A stretch of DNA of 64,000 nucleotides from Colwellia sp. (GCA_013215385.1 JABSOY010000005.1:512560-576559), one strand, 5' to 3'; counted from the stretch's first letter, positions 27,597 to 37,158 are shown. Program-made: numbers and translations. Notes: generated from the letters alone by a model not told the origin.

Positions 27597-28604
27597 GTGC
27601 TTATAAAAACACCCAAAAGTTACCTGCTAAAAGAAAATGAAGTAACCCCTGAAAATGTCTATTTAAATAGGCGCGGATTATTGAAGGGGCTGGGCTTTTT
27701 AGGCGCTGGCGCTTTGTTATCTTCAACAAGCACAACTGCTAGCGCAGATTGGTTTAGCAAAGACGAACCGACTAAATTTAAAACAACAGCTTTAAAATTC
27801 CAAACCGATCAAAATACCGATAACTTAATTCTTACTCCTGAAGCTAAAATTACTTCCCACAATAATTTCTATGAGTTTGGTACGAGTAAAACAGATCCTG
27901 TTAATAACGCTCAAGGTTTTAAAATTGATCCTTGGAAACTAACCATAAGTGGCGAGTGTGATAAGCCTTACACTTTAGACTTAGATGACTTAACCAAAGC
28001 TTTTGCTCTTGAAGAACGTATCTACCGGATGAGATGTGTCGAAGCTTGGTCTATGGTTATTCCTTGGGTAGGCTTTGAACTAGCCAAACTACTAAAAAAG
28101 GCACAGCCAAACTCGCGGGCAAACTTTGTTGCCTTTGAGACCTTGCACGATCCGCAGCAGATGCCAGGACAAGCCAGCAGAAGAGTAGGCGGTGGTATTA
28201 ATTACCCCTATGTAGAAGGCTTGCGTATTGATGAGGCGATGAATCCGTTAACACTGATGAGTGTCGGGTTATACGGTAAAACTTTACCTGCACAAAATGG
28301 TGCTCCTATCCGTTTAGTGGTGCCATGGAAATATGGCTTCAAAAGTATAAAATCGATTGTCGGCATTAAATTTGTAGAGCAGCAACCTGCTGCTACTTGG
28401 AATATTTTAGCCCCCAATGAATATGGCTTTTATGCCAATGTTAACCCTGAGGTTGATCATCCAAGATGGAGTCAAGCAAGTGAACGAAGAATAACCTCGG
28501 GCGGATTATTTGCTCGTAATCGCATTGATACTCTACCTTTTAATGGCTATGGCGAACAAGTTGCCGATATGTACAAAAATCTCAATTTACGTAAGAATTT
28601 TTAA
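27597..28604 (+). CDS. msrP: Methionine sulfoxide reductase catalytic subunit MsrP (YedY)
   Basis: 335 residues (E. coli 334). Periplasmic molybdopterin enzyme that repairs methionine sulfoxide in envelope proteins. GTG 27597 is chosen: AAGG lies 8 bases upstream, and the protein then begins as in E. coli ([17 protein letters not shown]). The ATG at 27546 has no ribosome-binding site. A Tat-type signal [15 protein letters not shown] is followed by the mature domain; [15 protein letters not shown] holds the Mo-ligand Cys. The gene is 9 bases upstream of msrQ, forming the usual two-gene operon. Confidence 0.93.
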   Translation: MLIKTPKSYLLKENEVTPENVYLNRRGLLKGLGFLGAGALLSSTSTTASADWFSKDEPTKFKTTALKFQTDQNTDNLILTPEAKITSHNNFYEFGTSKTDPVNNAQGFKIDPWKLTISGECDKPYTLDLDDLTKAFALEERIYRMRCVEAWSMVIPWVGFELAKLLKKAQPNSRANFVAFETLHDPQQMPGQASRRVGGGINYPYVEGLRIDEAMNPLTLMSVGLYGKTLPAQNGAPIRLVVPWKYGFKSIKSIVGIKFVEQQPAATWNILAPNEYGFYANVNPEVDHPRWSQASERRITSGGLFARNRIDTLPFNGYGEQVADMYKNLNLRKNF

Positions 28605-28613
28605 GTTTTATTT

Positions 28614-29249
28614 ATGACAAAAAATACTGTGCTTATTCGAGCTCCCTTCAAAAAATTACTAGCAAAACATCAAGTTAAACTTTTTAAGCTTTTTATTCAC
28701 TTAGCCGCTTTGTTCCCTTTGATTAATGCCTATTATTTAGCTTTTACGGATCAGCTAGGGGCGGATCCTGTTGAAGCTATTCTTCACTTTACCGGTATCG
28801 GAGCTTTTAATTTATTATTACTAAGTTTAGCAATAACCCCTATTAGTAAACGCTTTAAAATCTCTATATTACTTAAAATTCGTCGATTAGTTGGTTTATA
28901 TAGCTTTACCTACGCGTTTTGTCATTTAGCCAATTTTTTAGTCTTTGAAGTGCAATTTGACTGGCTGTTATTTATTAATGAAATAATTAAACGCCCTTAT
29001 ATTACCGTGGGTATGGCAGGGTTCATTATTTTGCTTAGTTTAGCCGTTACCTCTATTTCTGTGTTGAAAAAACGTATGGGTAAGCGTTGGCAAAAATTGC
29101 ATAATTGGGTGTATTTAGCCGTTGTTTTAGTGGGCATTCATTTTTATTGGTCGGTAAAGTCTGAAATTATTGAACCCAGTATTTACCTTTTTATTGCTTT
29201 AGTTTTATTAAGTGTGCGCTTTAAAAAACTAACCCGGTTTAAAAAATAA
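28614..29249 (+). CDS. msrQ: Heme-binding membrane subunit MsrQ (YedZ)
   Basis: 211 residues, six predicted membrane helices. Ferric-reductase-like b-type cytochrome that passes quinol electrons to MsrP. Histidines characteristic of heme ligation are in FTYAFCHLANFLVFE, KRWQKLHNWVYLAVVLVGIHFYW. The gene follows msrP directly and shares its transcript; a bidirectional hairpin ends both it and the convergent protease gene. Confidence 0.93.
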   Translation: MTKNTVLIRAPFKKLLAKHQVKLFKLFIHLAALFPLINAYYLAFTDQLGADPVEAILHFTGIGAFNLLLLSLAITPISKRFKISILLKIRRLVGLYSFTYAFCHLANFLVFEVQFDWLLFINEIIKRPYITVGMAGFIILLSLAVTSISVLKKRMGKRWQKLHNWVYLAVVLVGIHFYWSVKSEIIEPSIYLFIALVLLSVRFKKLTRFKK

Positions 29250-29283
29250 AAAAGCTAGTCAGTAAATGCTGACTAGCTTTTAT
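29250..29283. terminator. Bidirectional terminator between msrQ and M4 protease genes
   Basis: AGCTAGTCAG (29253-29262), loop TAAATG, CTGACTAGCT (29269-29278), with A-run before and TTTTAT after, so it can work on either strand. Confidence 0.88.
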
Positions 29284-29300
29284 TTAAGGTTAAATATAGA

Positions 29301-31538
29301 TTAAGGGTTTGCTTGTAACGTTAACGTTATGCCAGAAGCTGTGCTATATCCATAAATATCAATGTACCACGTACCTGCACCTGGGTTAGTAAAACTACAG
29401 CTCTCATTGTTGCCATTTTCATATGGACGACAATCAAATGCGGAAGTTGTTGATTGCGCTCCTTTACGAATGTATAAGTCAGCATCACCAGAACCACCTG
29501 AAATACTAATGGTCATGTCGGCATAACCCGCTGGTAATACCTGCGTATAACGCTGCCATTGTCCTTTGGTGACTGAAATATTAGCGAGAGTATCACTAAT
29601 TGGATCGTTACCACCTGGCGTACTCGTCGAATAACTACCGGTAAGACTTACGCCGGAAAAAGTAGAATATGCTTTTAAACGAACATAATAAGTACCGCCA
29701 GTCGATGTACCAGTACAAGACTCGCTGTTACCATTTTTATATGGACGACAGTCCCAAGTTGAGTCTGTTGGCGTGGCACCAAATTTCACGTACATATCTG
29801 CATCGCCTGACCCACCACTCATGGTAAAGCTAATGTTAGTTGCACCAGAAGGTACGTCCATGGTGTAAACAATATCTGCACCTGCTGAAGCAGCTAAGTT
29901 TGTCGCGGCAACACCATTGGTTAATACATCACCTGTTGGATCTGTTGGGTCTGTTCCACCATCAGGACAAGTACCAACACCAACGGCACACCAAGCGGTT
30001 TCTACCGCTGTTTTTTCAACTGCACCATATAAATCTTGTGCAGCCTGTGCTGTTGCCGTTCTTGCACCAGCAAAGTTGGTATTTTGATTCATATAAGTAA
30101 CAAGGGCGCGGTAGAAAATCTTCTCTGCTTTTGCCATACCAATACTAGGAACTACTGCTGTTGATTTATTACGAGGGTGAGTACCACCGTCAACTAATAA
30201 AACATAAGCTAAGTTAGCAATACCTGAATTACCATGCACGCCACCTTGGTCATTACTATTACTTGGGTTACTCACGTAAGGAATACGTTCAGGCCACCAA
30301 TCTTTCGAGTAGTTGTCTTTAGTTGGGTTGTCCATATAACGCAAAGCTTTACCTGCGGTGTTATATAAACCGTCACCTAACAACCATGTAGATGTTGTCT
30401 TGCCATTTTTATATGCTTCTGCAGAAAGGCCTAAAATATCAGACCAAGCTTCATTCAATGCGCCTGATGCATTCGCATAAACAAGATTGGCTGTTTTATC
30501 GGTAACGCCATGCGTTAATTCATGACCAATGATATCAAAGTCACTGGTGAAATCGTTCATGCCACTTGATGCTTGGCCATACATCATTTGCGTACCAGTC
30601 CAGTAAGCATTCGCTACGCCCATATCAACACTTGAAATTAATGTCATGCCATTGTTGTCTAAGCTGTCACGACCAAATTTGCTTTGGTAATAATCATAAA
30701 CTTTTGATGCACCATCATGGGCACGTTGAGCGGCAGCATTACCACCACAACTCTGAGTATTAGTACATAATAACGAGCCAGGCGCTGAATTGGCTGAACC
30801 GCCATTGAGTGTATAAGTTTTCCAGCTTTTTGATGAATGAATTTGTGCTTCTCTGGTGAGTACTTCAGAAGTATTCGCATCAAAATAAATGAAGTCACGG
30901 CCAAAATCTTCACCACCGTTATCCCAAGAAACCTCGACCCGATAGGCCAGTTTTGTTTCTTCGCTCAAAGGTAGATAAATGTAAGCCAATTCCGCTGAAC
31001 CGTTAACTTCACCCATACTTTCTGCAGCAGCTATCGCTTGATTTTCACCTAAGTTGCTAGTACTACTGTTTAGTGCGCTTATACCATTTAATCCTGATAT
31101 TGCAGGTGTCGAGTTTGTCGCTAAATTTCCGGTGATACCGTAAATGTTTGCTTGGCTATTACCTGTACTTAATACGCCGACAGAACTATTAGCATGCATG
31201 ATCATACTCGTACCATAAACTTTAATACCGTTAATGGTTTGATCAAAATGGGTGTGAGTTTTTCCTAATTCATCGGTCCATTGTCTGCGAACGTTAAAGC
31301 TTTCGTTACCGACGACAGCAAATTCGCTTTGGCTAGTAATAATGTCTGTCAGTGCTTGAACTGCAGTTCCTTGAGTCATACTGCCTAATTCACCAACAAC
31401 AAAAGACGGAGCGCCATTTGCTGTTTGGTTTTGTACCGTCATTGAAGTAACTTCAGTAGCATAAGAGCTAAATGTAGATGCAGCAAGTGATGTAGCGACG
31501 ATTAATGACAATTTTGTTATTTTATTGTGTTTTTGCAT
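29301..31538 (-). CDS. Secreted M4 (thermolysin/vibriolysin-like) metalloprotease with two PPC domains
   Basis: 745 residues. Signal peptide at about 1-27 (ATSLAASTFSSYA). The FTP/PepSY-like propeptide (~40-230) leads to an M4 catalytic domain: zinc motif HELTH at 339-343 and third ligand Glu in GALNEAWSDILG, plus VHGNSGIANLAYVLL. Two pre-peptidase C-terminal (PPC) domains end the protein (~540-640 and ~655-745), each with a DADxYxKxG and CRPYxNGNxESC pattern. It should be exported by type II secretion as an elastase-like protease. No partner gene. Confidence 0.95.
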   Translation of the reverse strand: MQKHNKITKLSLIVATSLAASTFSSYATEVTSMTVQNQTANGAPSFVVGELGSMTQGTAVQALTDIITSQSEFAVVGNESFNVRRQWTDELGKTHTHFDQTINGIKVYGTSMIMHANSSVGVLSTGNSQANIYGITGNLATNSTPAISGLNGISALNSSTSNLGENQAIAAAESMGEVNGSAELAYIYLPLSEETKLAYRVEVSWDNGGEDFGRDFIYFDANTSEVLTREAQIHSSKSWKTYTLNGGSANSAPGSLLCTNTQSCGGNAAAQRAHDGASKVYDYYQSKFGRDSLDNNGMTLISSVDMGVANAYWTGTQMMYGQASSGMNDFTSDFDIIGHELTHGVTDKTANLVYANASGALNEAWSDILGLSAEAYKNGKTTSTWLLGDGLYNTAGKALRYMDNPTKDNYSKDWWPERIPYVSNPSNSNDQGGVHGNSGIANLAYVLLVDGGTHPRNKSTAVVPSIGMAKAEKIFYRALVTYMNQNTNFAGARTATAQAAQDLYGAVEKTAVETAWCAVGVGTCPDGGTDPTDPTGDVLTNGVAATNLAASAGADIVYTMDVPSGATNISFTMSGGSGDADMYVKFGATPTDSTWDCRPYKNGNSESCTGTSTGGTYYVRLKAYSTFSGVSLTGSYSTSTPGGNDPISDTLANISVTKGQWQRYTQVLPAGYADMTISISGGSGDADLYIRKGAQSTTSAFDCRPYENGNNESCSFTNPGAGTWYIDIYGYSTASGITLTLQANP

Positions 31539-31912
31539 TGAGGGTTCCTATTTAATTTAATTTTGTACCTGAGGTAAAAACAGATATTATTTTTATTTCC
31601 CCAAAGATCTTAATTATAAATACATTTAAAATCGGAGGTTTTTTAGTCAGTCTTTGCTGACAAATCAAACGTAACAGTAAAGTTAATACGTTAACAAATA
31701 ATTAATAAAATATTAACAATGCCAGTCGTATAGATTCCTTTACAAAACAGCGAAAGTTAATTAATAAAATAAAAATAGATGGTTTTTATTTTATTAAATA
31801 TCAATACCTTGGAGTTGACTGGTTTTTATGTCGCAGACGCGATTAATAGGAATAGGTAAATATATAAAGATGAGGATGAAAAAATTATGAACTAAATAAT
31901 TGAATGTATGGT
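31539..31912. other. AT-rich spacer upstream of the M4 protease gene
   Basis: 374 bases between the starts/ends of two minus-strand genes. It should carry the protease promoter. I see no ORF, strong hairpin or recognisable operator; only a short TCAG/CTGA inverted repeat near 31646-31661. Confidence 0.4.
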
Positions 31913-32284
31913 TTAGTGGATGAAAATTAATTCATTTTTCAAGCTACTTTCCAAACTAATAAAACTAACTTTTGGTTTGCTATCGATACTTGAGGTTATG
32001 CCTTCAACTAAAAGTAGAATAGTCTTAGTTGGGCTATTTGAACTTTTTGAGGTGATGATGACCGATACAAGTTGTCGCCAATTACAACCAACGAAGCCAC
32101 AAATGCCACCAAGCTTTAATGGCTGGTAGCTCACTTGAAAGTCGTGAGAGGACTTATCTGCAAGGAAATTAATGATTTTTTCATGTGATTTTACCGCATT
32201 GATAGCGATTTCTGCGGTGGTATCTGCAGCACGAGAAACGTTAGCAATCGATAAGAGAACAATAAAAAACATAAACTTTTTCAT
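31913..32284 (-). CDS. Small secreted protein of unknown function
   Basis: 123 residues with a signal peptide (MKKFMFFIVLLSIANVSRAA). The mature part contains LGGICGFVGCNWRQLVSVI with two cysteines, probably a disulfide, followed by TSKSSNSPTKTILLLVEGIT. I do not recognise a named family, although this pattern looks like a conserved hypothetical of Alteromonadales. It is an exported, presumably periplasmic, monomeric protein. No operon partner. Confidence 0.6.
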   Translation of the reverse strand: MKKFMFFIVLLSIANVSRAADTTAEIAINAVKSHEKIINFLADKSSHDFQVSYQPLKLGGICGFVGCNWRQLVSVIITSKSSNSPTKTILLLVEGITSSIDSKPKVSFISLESSLKNELIFIH

Positions 32285-32330
32285 AATATATACTTCCTTT
32301 TATCGACTGTATTTTATCTTGTTGTGCTAA

Positions 32331-32609
32331 TTAAGTGCGAGCGGTAACTTCTAATAAATGATAACCAAACTGAGTCTTTACAGGGCCTTGCACAGTATTT
32401 AGCTCTGCGGTGAAAACAACTTCGTCAAACTCTGGTACCATTTGACCTCGTCCAAAAGTACCTAAATCGCCACCTTGCATTTTAGAAGGACAATTAGAAT
32501 GATCTTTTGCAACAGTTGCAAAATCTTCACCCGCTTCTATTTGTGCTTTAAGTGCTAAACACTGTTCTTCGGTATCGACTAATAAATGACGTGCTGATGC
32601 TTGTGACAT
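32331..32609 (-). CDS. ppiC: Parvulin-type peptidyl-prolyl isomerase PpiC
   Basis: 92 residues, a single rotamase domain as in E. coli PpiC (93). Motifs: ARHLLVDTEEQC, FATVAKDHSNCPS, GGDLGTFGRGQMVPEFDEVVF and TQFGYHLLEV. It accelerates cis-trans isomerisation of proline bonds in the cytoplasm. Divergent from the OxyR gene across 170 bases. Confidence 0.94.
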   Translation of the reverse strand: MSQASARHLLVDTEEQCLALKAQIEAGEDFATVAKDHSNCPSKMQGGDLGTFGRGQMVPEFDEVVFTAELNTVQGPVKTQFGYHLLEVTART

Positions 32610-32779
32610 GATGGTTCCAAATAAGTGGGTTAATTAAAAACTAGTATAATATGTTAGGTAAACTTTAACTTATCTTCATTGTTAATTAAAGAAATTTTAT
32701 ATAAACACATAATCGCTTTTATTGGTTAAATTATGATAAATTAATCGTAATAGTCAATTAATGCGGATTTATACCGAAA

Positions 32780-33673
32780 ATGTACTTACCTAACTTAAAG
32801 CACCTACGTTATTTACTTGCCCTTTATCAAGAACAAAATTTTCATCGAGCTGCCAGCGTCTGTTTTGTTAGCCAGTCAACATTAAGTAGTGCCATTTTGA
32901 AATTAGAAGGGCAGCTTAACTGTCAGCTTATTGAACGAGACAACAAGTCCTTTCTCTTTACAGCACAAGGCCTTGAAGTCGTCGAAAGGTCTCGTCAGTT
33001 ATTAGTTTCAGCCAATGAATTAGTCAATTTTGCAAAACAACAAGGTGATGAGTTTTCAGGCCTAGTTCGTATTGGTTGTATTCCAACCATAGCACCGTTT
33101 TTATTAACTGATTTTGTTAACGCATGCCAAAAGACATTGCCTGATTTAGAAATGTACCTGCGCGAAGATACCACTGAAAACTTAGTGAAAATGCTTAACA
33201 ATGGTGAAATTGATGTGCTGATTTTAGCGTTACCTATTGCCCCTAATAGTTTTCATTGTAAAAAAGTGGGTAAGGATCCTTTTTTGATGGCTGGAGAATA
33301 CGCCCTAGTAAATAAATTTAAGCAAACAGGTAATTATCAAAGCCTTCCTGAGCAAAGTATATTTTTATTATCATCTGAGCACTGTTTAACTGAACACGCG
33401 GTTTCTGCTTGCCAGCTTGCCGATAAAGCACGTATTAATCCTTTTTCTGCTTCAAGTCTATCAACACTCGTGCAAATGACTGCGCTTCATCAAGGCATTA
33501 CATTTTTGCCTAAAATGGCGGTAAATAAAGGCGTAGGCCAAGCTGAAAAGTTATCCATCGAAAAATTAGACAATGACTTCTACCGAGAAATTGGCGTGCT
33601 TTGGCGAAAAACCTCAATGAGAAACTCACTGTATAACCAGTTAGGGCAGATTGTTGAAGGTCTTTTAAAATAA
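32780..33673 (+). CDS. oxyR: OxyR-type LysR regulator
   Basis: 297 residues. LysR DNA-binding domain 1-60 (NFHRAASVCFVSQSTLSSAILKLE, truncated here) and a co-inducer domain. Cys202 (EHCLTEHAV) and Cys211 (SACQLAD) are nine residues apart, exactly as the peroxide-sensing pair C199/C208 of E. coli OxyR; the context FSASSLSTLVQMTA and ITFLPKMAV agrees. It should activate peroxide-defence genes after disulfide formation. None of the usual targets (katG, ahpC, dps) is adjacent. Confidence 0.88.
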   Translation: MYLPNLKHLRYLLALYQEQNFHRAASVCFVSQSTLSSAILKLEGQLNCQLIERDNKSFLFTAQGLEVVERSRQLLVSANELVNFAKQQGDEFSGLVRIGCIPTIAPFLLTDFVNACQKTLPDLEMYLREDTTENLVKMLNNGEIDVLILALPIAPNSFHCKKVGKDPFLMAGEYALVNKFKQTGNYQSLPEQSIFLLSSEHCLTEHAVSACQLADKARINPFSASSLSTLVQMTALHQGITFLPKMAVNKGVGQAEKLSIEKLDNDFYREIGVLWRKTSMRNSLYNQLGQIVEGLLK

Positions 33674-33779
33674 AAGTGATTTAATTTAAATAAATTCAAA
33701 CTTTTTTCTTATCCATAGCTACCTCTATAGTAACTGACAAACATAAGCGCATATTAATTAAATAATAATAGGAATATAC

Positions 33780-34328
33780 GTGTTCGAACGAAGTGATGAA
33801 ACACTGGTGAAACAAGCACTAAAGGGTAAAAAATCTGCTTGGGTAACCTTGGTAAAGCGTTATGAAAAAAACCTATACAACTACACCTTGCGCATGGTGA
33901 GTAATCCGGCTGATGCCATGGATTTAATGCAAGATGTTTTTGTTGCCGTTTTTAGAAACTTATCGACTTTTCGTGGTGACAGCCCTTTTAAAGGGTGGAT
34001 GTTTAAAATTGCTCATTATCGTTGTATTGAATATTACCGTCGTAAAAAGCCAACACAGTCGCTTGATGATGTACCTGAACAAGTTGATGAAAGTAATGAT
34101 GAATGCCCTGTGTATCATGCTGTTTCCGGGCAACAAGCGACGGCTTTACATAAAGCAATGAAAACGTTACCGGTAAATCAAAAGTTGGTGATTGAATTGA
34201 AATTTTTTCAACATTGCACGTTTGATGATATTGCGAAGCAATTAGGTATCTCGGTCAATACCGTTAAATCTCGTTTATATAGCGGTTTAGATAAATTAAA
34301 AGATCATTTGGAGTTTGATTATGTCTGA
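33780..34328 (+). CDS. ECF-type RNA polymerase sigma factor
   Basis: 182 residues. Sigma-70 region 2 at ~20-95 (YNYTLRMVSNPADAMDLMQDVF, GWMFKIAHYRCIEYYRRKKP, shown in part) and region 4 at ~120-175 (LPVNQKLVIELKFFQHCTFDDIA, LGISVNTVKSRLYSGLDKL). It starts with GTG 33780 after AGGA. The stop overlaps the start of the next gene (ATGTCTGA), so the sigma factor and its presumed anti-sigma are translated together. The signal and regulon are unknown. Confidence 0.9.
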   Translation: MFERSDETLVKQALKGKKSAWVTLVKRYEKNLYNYTLRMVSNPADAMDLMQDVFVAVFRNLSTFRGDSPFKGWMFKIAHYRCIEYYRRKKPTQSLDDVPEQVDESNDECPVYHAVSGQQATALHKAMKTLPVNQKLVIELKFFQHCTFDDIAKQLGISVNTVKSRLYSGLDKLKDHLEFDYV

Positions 34329-35118
34329 AGATAAAAATAGATCCCCAGAGAAGTCCTCAGAAAAAGTCTTTGAGAAATGGCTTGACCGTTTAGACCATGT
34401 TGAAGGTGAACAGAGCCAGCCAGTGCAAAGCAATGCAAATACTCATGAAGATGCTATTTGGCAAGCAAGGCTAAAAACGGCACAAACGGTTGAGCACCAA
34501 GCCAGTCTGCAAACAGAATACGCTGTTCCTCATTGGGATCGCTCGGCTGCATTTGAAACTGACAAATCACCTTGGTGGCAATGGGGGGGATTACCCGCCA
34601 TGTCGATGGCATTTTCACTTTTTGCCATGGCACTCGTATTGTTTAAGGTTGAATTAGTGATGAAAGATGACGGGGTGTTATTAACCTTTACTGGTTCAAC
34701 GCAAACGAACATCAAACAAGTGAGTTATAGCCAAGAGGAAATCAATGGTTTAGTCGAAGCTAAAGTTAACCAACAACTGCAAAGATTTGCCAGCGAACAA
34801 CAAGTTATTTTAGCGAATTACGTTGCTGATATTTCAGTGAAACAGCAAAACAGTAACCTGCAATTAGCGAGTTATTTGATGGGGGCAACCCGCAAAGAGC
34901 GCAAAGAAGACATCAGTGATTTCGTGCAATACATTAATGACCAACGTGCTGACGACTCATTAGATAATAAAATTAAATTTCAGCAGCTTGAAAGTGAAAT
35001 TAATTATCAATCTTTAAAAACACAAAGAACTAACTATCAACTTAAAAATATAAAATCACAAGATTCAGACGGCTTAGGTTTAACAACAAAACCTGCTAGT
35101 TGGACTTCAGAGGAGTAA
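34321..35118 (+). CDS. Single-pass membrane protein, probable anti-sigma factor
   Basis: 265 residues. ATG 34321 is chosen: GGAG precedes it, and it overlaps the sigma gene by 8 bases. A cytoplasmic N-terminal half (~1-90; WLDRLDHVEGEQ, DAIWQARLKTAQTVEHQ) is followed by one membrane helix (GLPAMSMAFSLFAMALVLF, ~93-112) and a periplasmic Gln-rich, helical region. This topology and the sigma neighbour suggest an anti-sigma factor, but no ZAS zinc motif is seen. Family not recognised. Confidence 0.68.
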   Translation: MSEDKNRSPEKSSEKVFEKWLDRLDHVEGEQSQPVQSNANTHEDAIWQARLKTAQTVEHQASLQTEYAVPHWDRSAAFETDKSPWWQWGGLPAMSMAFSLFAMALVLFKVELVMKDDGVLLTFTGSTQTNIKQVSYSQEEINGLVEAKVNQQLQRFASEQQVILANYVADISVKQQNSNLQLASYLMGATRKERKEDISDFVQYINDQRADDSLDNKIKFQQLESEINYQSLKTQRTNYQLKNIKSQDSDGLGLTTKPASWTSEE

Positions 35119-35122
35119 TACC

Positions 35123-36076
35123 ATGAAAAAAATAATGACATTTATCCCAACGGCGCTATTTGTTCTAACTAGTTCGCTGGCGACAACGGTAACTTTTGCC
35201 GCAGATAATGGCGGATACGCAGCAATGCATAAGCAACTTGATATTATGAGTAATATTATAAAATCATCGGTAAGCGTTCAAGAAGGACGCAAAGGCTCAA
35301 AAATCACTAGTATTGAAAGTACTTATTTAAAAGGGCAAGGTATTGTCTTTACCATAAATTCAAGCTCAGGTAACAATCAGTGGGGTAACTTTAATTTTAA
35401 CTTTGCGATGCCGGACTTTCCTGCCGTTCCTGTACCTCCAATAGCTCGAGCAGTTTCAAGAAGAAGTTCGAATAATGATGCTGAGTATGAAACAAAAATT
35501 AACCAGTCTATTGCTCGAAGCATGGAGGAAGCGGCGCAAGCGTACGAACATGCTATGGAATCTTTTGAACATAATCGTGAAGGTTACCGTGAATTACGTG
35601 AAGAACAACGTGATTTATCGTACGAGTTAAGAGATGTAGCACGAGAAAAACGTGATGTAGAATATCGATTACGCAGAGCTGACGATGACGATAAAAAAGA
35701 GCTACAAACTGAACTTGCAGCACTAAAAAAGCAAACGGCAAAACTTGCTGTTAGCCAAAAAGCGTTTAAAGAAAGAAGTGATGTAATGCACAAAAAACAA
35801 AAAGCACAAAAGGCTGAACGAGAAAAAGCACGAGGAATTTATTATCAAGACCTAAGTGCATCACTAACCGAAACACTTTGTTTGTATGGCAATGGCTTAA
35901 AAGCTTTACCTAAAAATGAACACGTGAGTGTTATTTTAAAGTCAGCAGGAGAAAAACAGGGGCGTCGCTACAAAGACAGTATTTTAGTGTTCAGCAAAAA
36001 AGATATTAGCGATTGCTCTGCCGATAAAATTACGGTGTCAAAGTTAATGAGCAAAAGCCAACACTATCAATTTTAA
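35123..36076 (+). CDS. Periplasmic coiled-coil protein of the sigma operon
   Basis: 317 residues with signal peptide (about 1-27, cleaved near TFAAD). A middle region has aromatic stretches FNFNFAMPDFPAVPVPP and then a long charged coiled coil (~125-235; REEQRDLSYELRDVAREK, then KKELQTELAALKKQTAKL). The C-terminal part (SLTETLCLYGNGLKALP) contains KSAGEKQGRRYKDSILVF. AGGAGTAA precedes the start, 4 bases after the previous gene. It is probably the periplasmic sensor or target of the ECF module (inference). Confidence 0.65.
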   Translation: MKKIMTFIPTALFVLTSSLATTVTFAADNGGYAAMHKQLDIMSNIIKSSVSVQEGRKGSKITSIESTYLKGQGIVFTINSSSGNNQWGNFNFNFAMPDFPAVPVPPIARAVSRRSSNNDAEYETKINQSIARSMEEAAQAYEHAMESFEHNREGYRELREEQRDLSYELRDVAREKRDVEYRLRRADDDDKKELQTELAALKKQTAKLAVSQKAFKERSDVMHKKQKAQKAEREKARGIYYQDLSASLTETLCLYGNGLKALPKNEHVSVILKSAGEKQGRRYKDSILVFSKKDISDCSADKITVSKLMSKSQHYQF

Positions 36077-36118
36077 TTAACTTTCAGAAAATATTTATCC
36101 GTTTATCTAGAACTACTT

Positions 36119-36151
36119 TGCCACTTCACTCTTTGAGTAAGTGGCATTTTT
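36119..36151 (+). terminator. Terminator of the ECF sigma operon
   Basis: TGCCACTT (36119-36126) pairs with AAGTGGCA (36139-36146), with inner ACTC/GAGT and loop TTT, followed by five T. Confidence 0.92.
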
Positions 36152-36207
36152 ATTCTTGCATAAAGTTATTGCTTATAAGTTAAGTATAATTATTGAGTTA
36201 TTTCAAC

Positions 36208-36318
36208 ATGAGGAAAGCTATCATGTTGTTATTATACTTATATTTGGGTTGTTTTCTGGCTAAGATTTATTCGGTCGTTGGCGTTTATTTTAATAAAATT
36301 TCGCATTGTCAGCGCTGA
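36208..36318 (+). CDS. Candidate small membrane protein
   Basis: A short ORF of 36 codons (ATG 36208) or 31 codons (ATG 36223). The second start has GAGGAAAG about 6 bases upstream. The peptide is a single hydrophobic helix (MLLLYLYLGCFLAKIY) with a short polar tail ending KISHCQR. It lies alone between a terminator and a convergent gene. It is supported only by the ribosome-binding site and composition, so it could be spurious. Confidence 0.4.
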   Translation: MRKAIMLLLYLYLGCFLAKIYSVVGVYFNKISHCQR

Positions 36319-36411
36319 TTTATTTGGAAAAAGTAAAAACGCATAAAACAGCCAAGCATAGGACAGTAAAAGCCTAAATAATATCTTTTGCGCTTTTGCC
36401 AAGATGTTAAA

Positions 36412-36807
36412 TTACTCTGTTTGGCTAAACACCATATTAATATAGTCAACCATACCAATAACCTCATTGTTTTCAACGACAGGTGCTAAATGAATACTAA
36501 AGCGTTCAAAAAACCTGGCGCAATATCGAACATCCATATTTGGGGGCACACTCAATAGAGGTTTTGCCATTATTTCATATAAGTTGACACGATCGGGTGA
36601 ACGGTCTTTTGCTAATACTTCTTTCGCGATATCAGCAAGCATTACTAAGCCATATTCGTCGTGTTCATTGCGCTTATTAATAATCAGTGCACTAACATTA
36701 TGTTGCTTCGCGAGCTTAATACCTTCGGCAACAGTCATCATGCCATCGGCAAATTGATAGTTGTTGGTGGTCATTGCATCTTTCACTTTCACTAATTTAT
36801 GGTTCAT
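36412..36807 (-). CDS. CBS-domain pair protein
   Basis: 131 residues, two CBS motifs (~1-60, KDAMTTNNYQFADGMMTVAEG; ~65-131, PPNMDVRYCARFFERF, LAPVVENNEVIGMVDYINM). Such pairs bind adenine nucleotides and regulate transporters or enzymes. Its start overlaps the stop of the P-II-like gene by 4 bases, the last gene of a four-gene operon with two DUF1538 membrane proteins, so it likely tunes that transporter. Confidence 0.88.
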   Translation of the reverse strand: MNHKLVKVKDAMTTNNYQFADGMMTVAEGIKLAKQHNVSALIINKRNEHDEYGLVMLADIAKEVLAKDRSPDRVNLYEIMAKPLLSVPPNMDVRYCARFFERFSIHLAPVVENNEVIGMVDYINMVFSQTE

Positions 36808-37154
36808 AACTCTTCCTCAACTTTACCTTTTAAGCGCTCAATCTGATGGGCCACGCCTACGGCATCTTCTACATTTAGCTGAATCGCAATACCTTTGCCG
36901 GGATCTATATCAAAACCAGCTATTTTGCTTATTCGTTCAAGTATCTTTCGGGATAAATGTTCTTCAACGACAAAGAGTAATACATCTCTTTGTGACTCAA
37001 GTTGCATGCCAAAAAAAGTACGCTGGCGTTTAATACCTTCGCCTCGAGCATTATTTATAATGGTTGCACCTGTGGCTCCTGCCATTCTGGCGCCTTTCAT
37101 TACGTCATCTGTTACACCGTCGTCAACAAATGCGACAATTAATTTGAATTGCAT
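36804..37154 (-). CDS. P-II-like regulatory protein
   Basis: 116 residues with the ferredoxin-like P-II fold: KLIVAFVDDGVTDDVMKGAR at the start, a T-loop region (ATGATIINNARGEGI) and QRDVLLFVVEEHLS. The classical uridylylation motif is not present, so it is not GlnB/GlnK but a specialised P-II relative. Operon neighbours are DUF1538 membrane proteins 4 bases upstream and the CBS protein. It would gate the transporter in response to a nucleotide or ion (inference). Confidence 0.85.
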   Translation of the reverse strand: MQFKLIVAFVDDGVTDDVMKGARMAGATGATIINNARGEGIKRQRTFFGMQLESQRDVLLFVVEEHLSRKILERISKIAGFDIDPGKGIAIQLNVEDAVGVAHQIERLKGKVEEEL

Positions 37155-37158
37155 GTGA

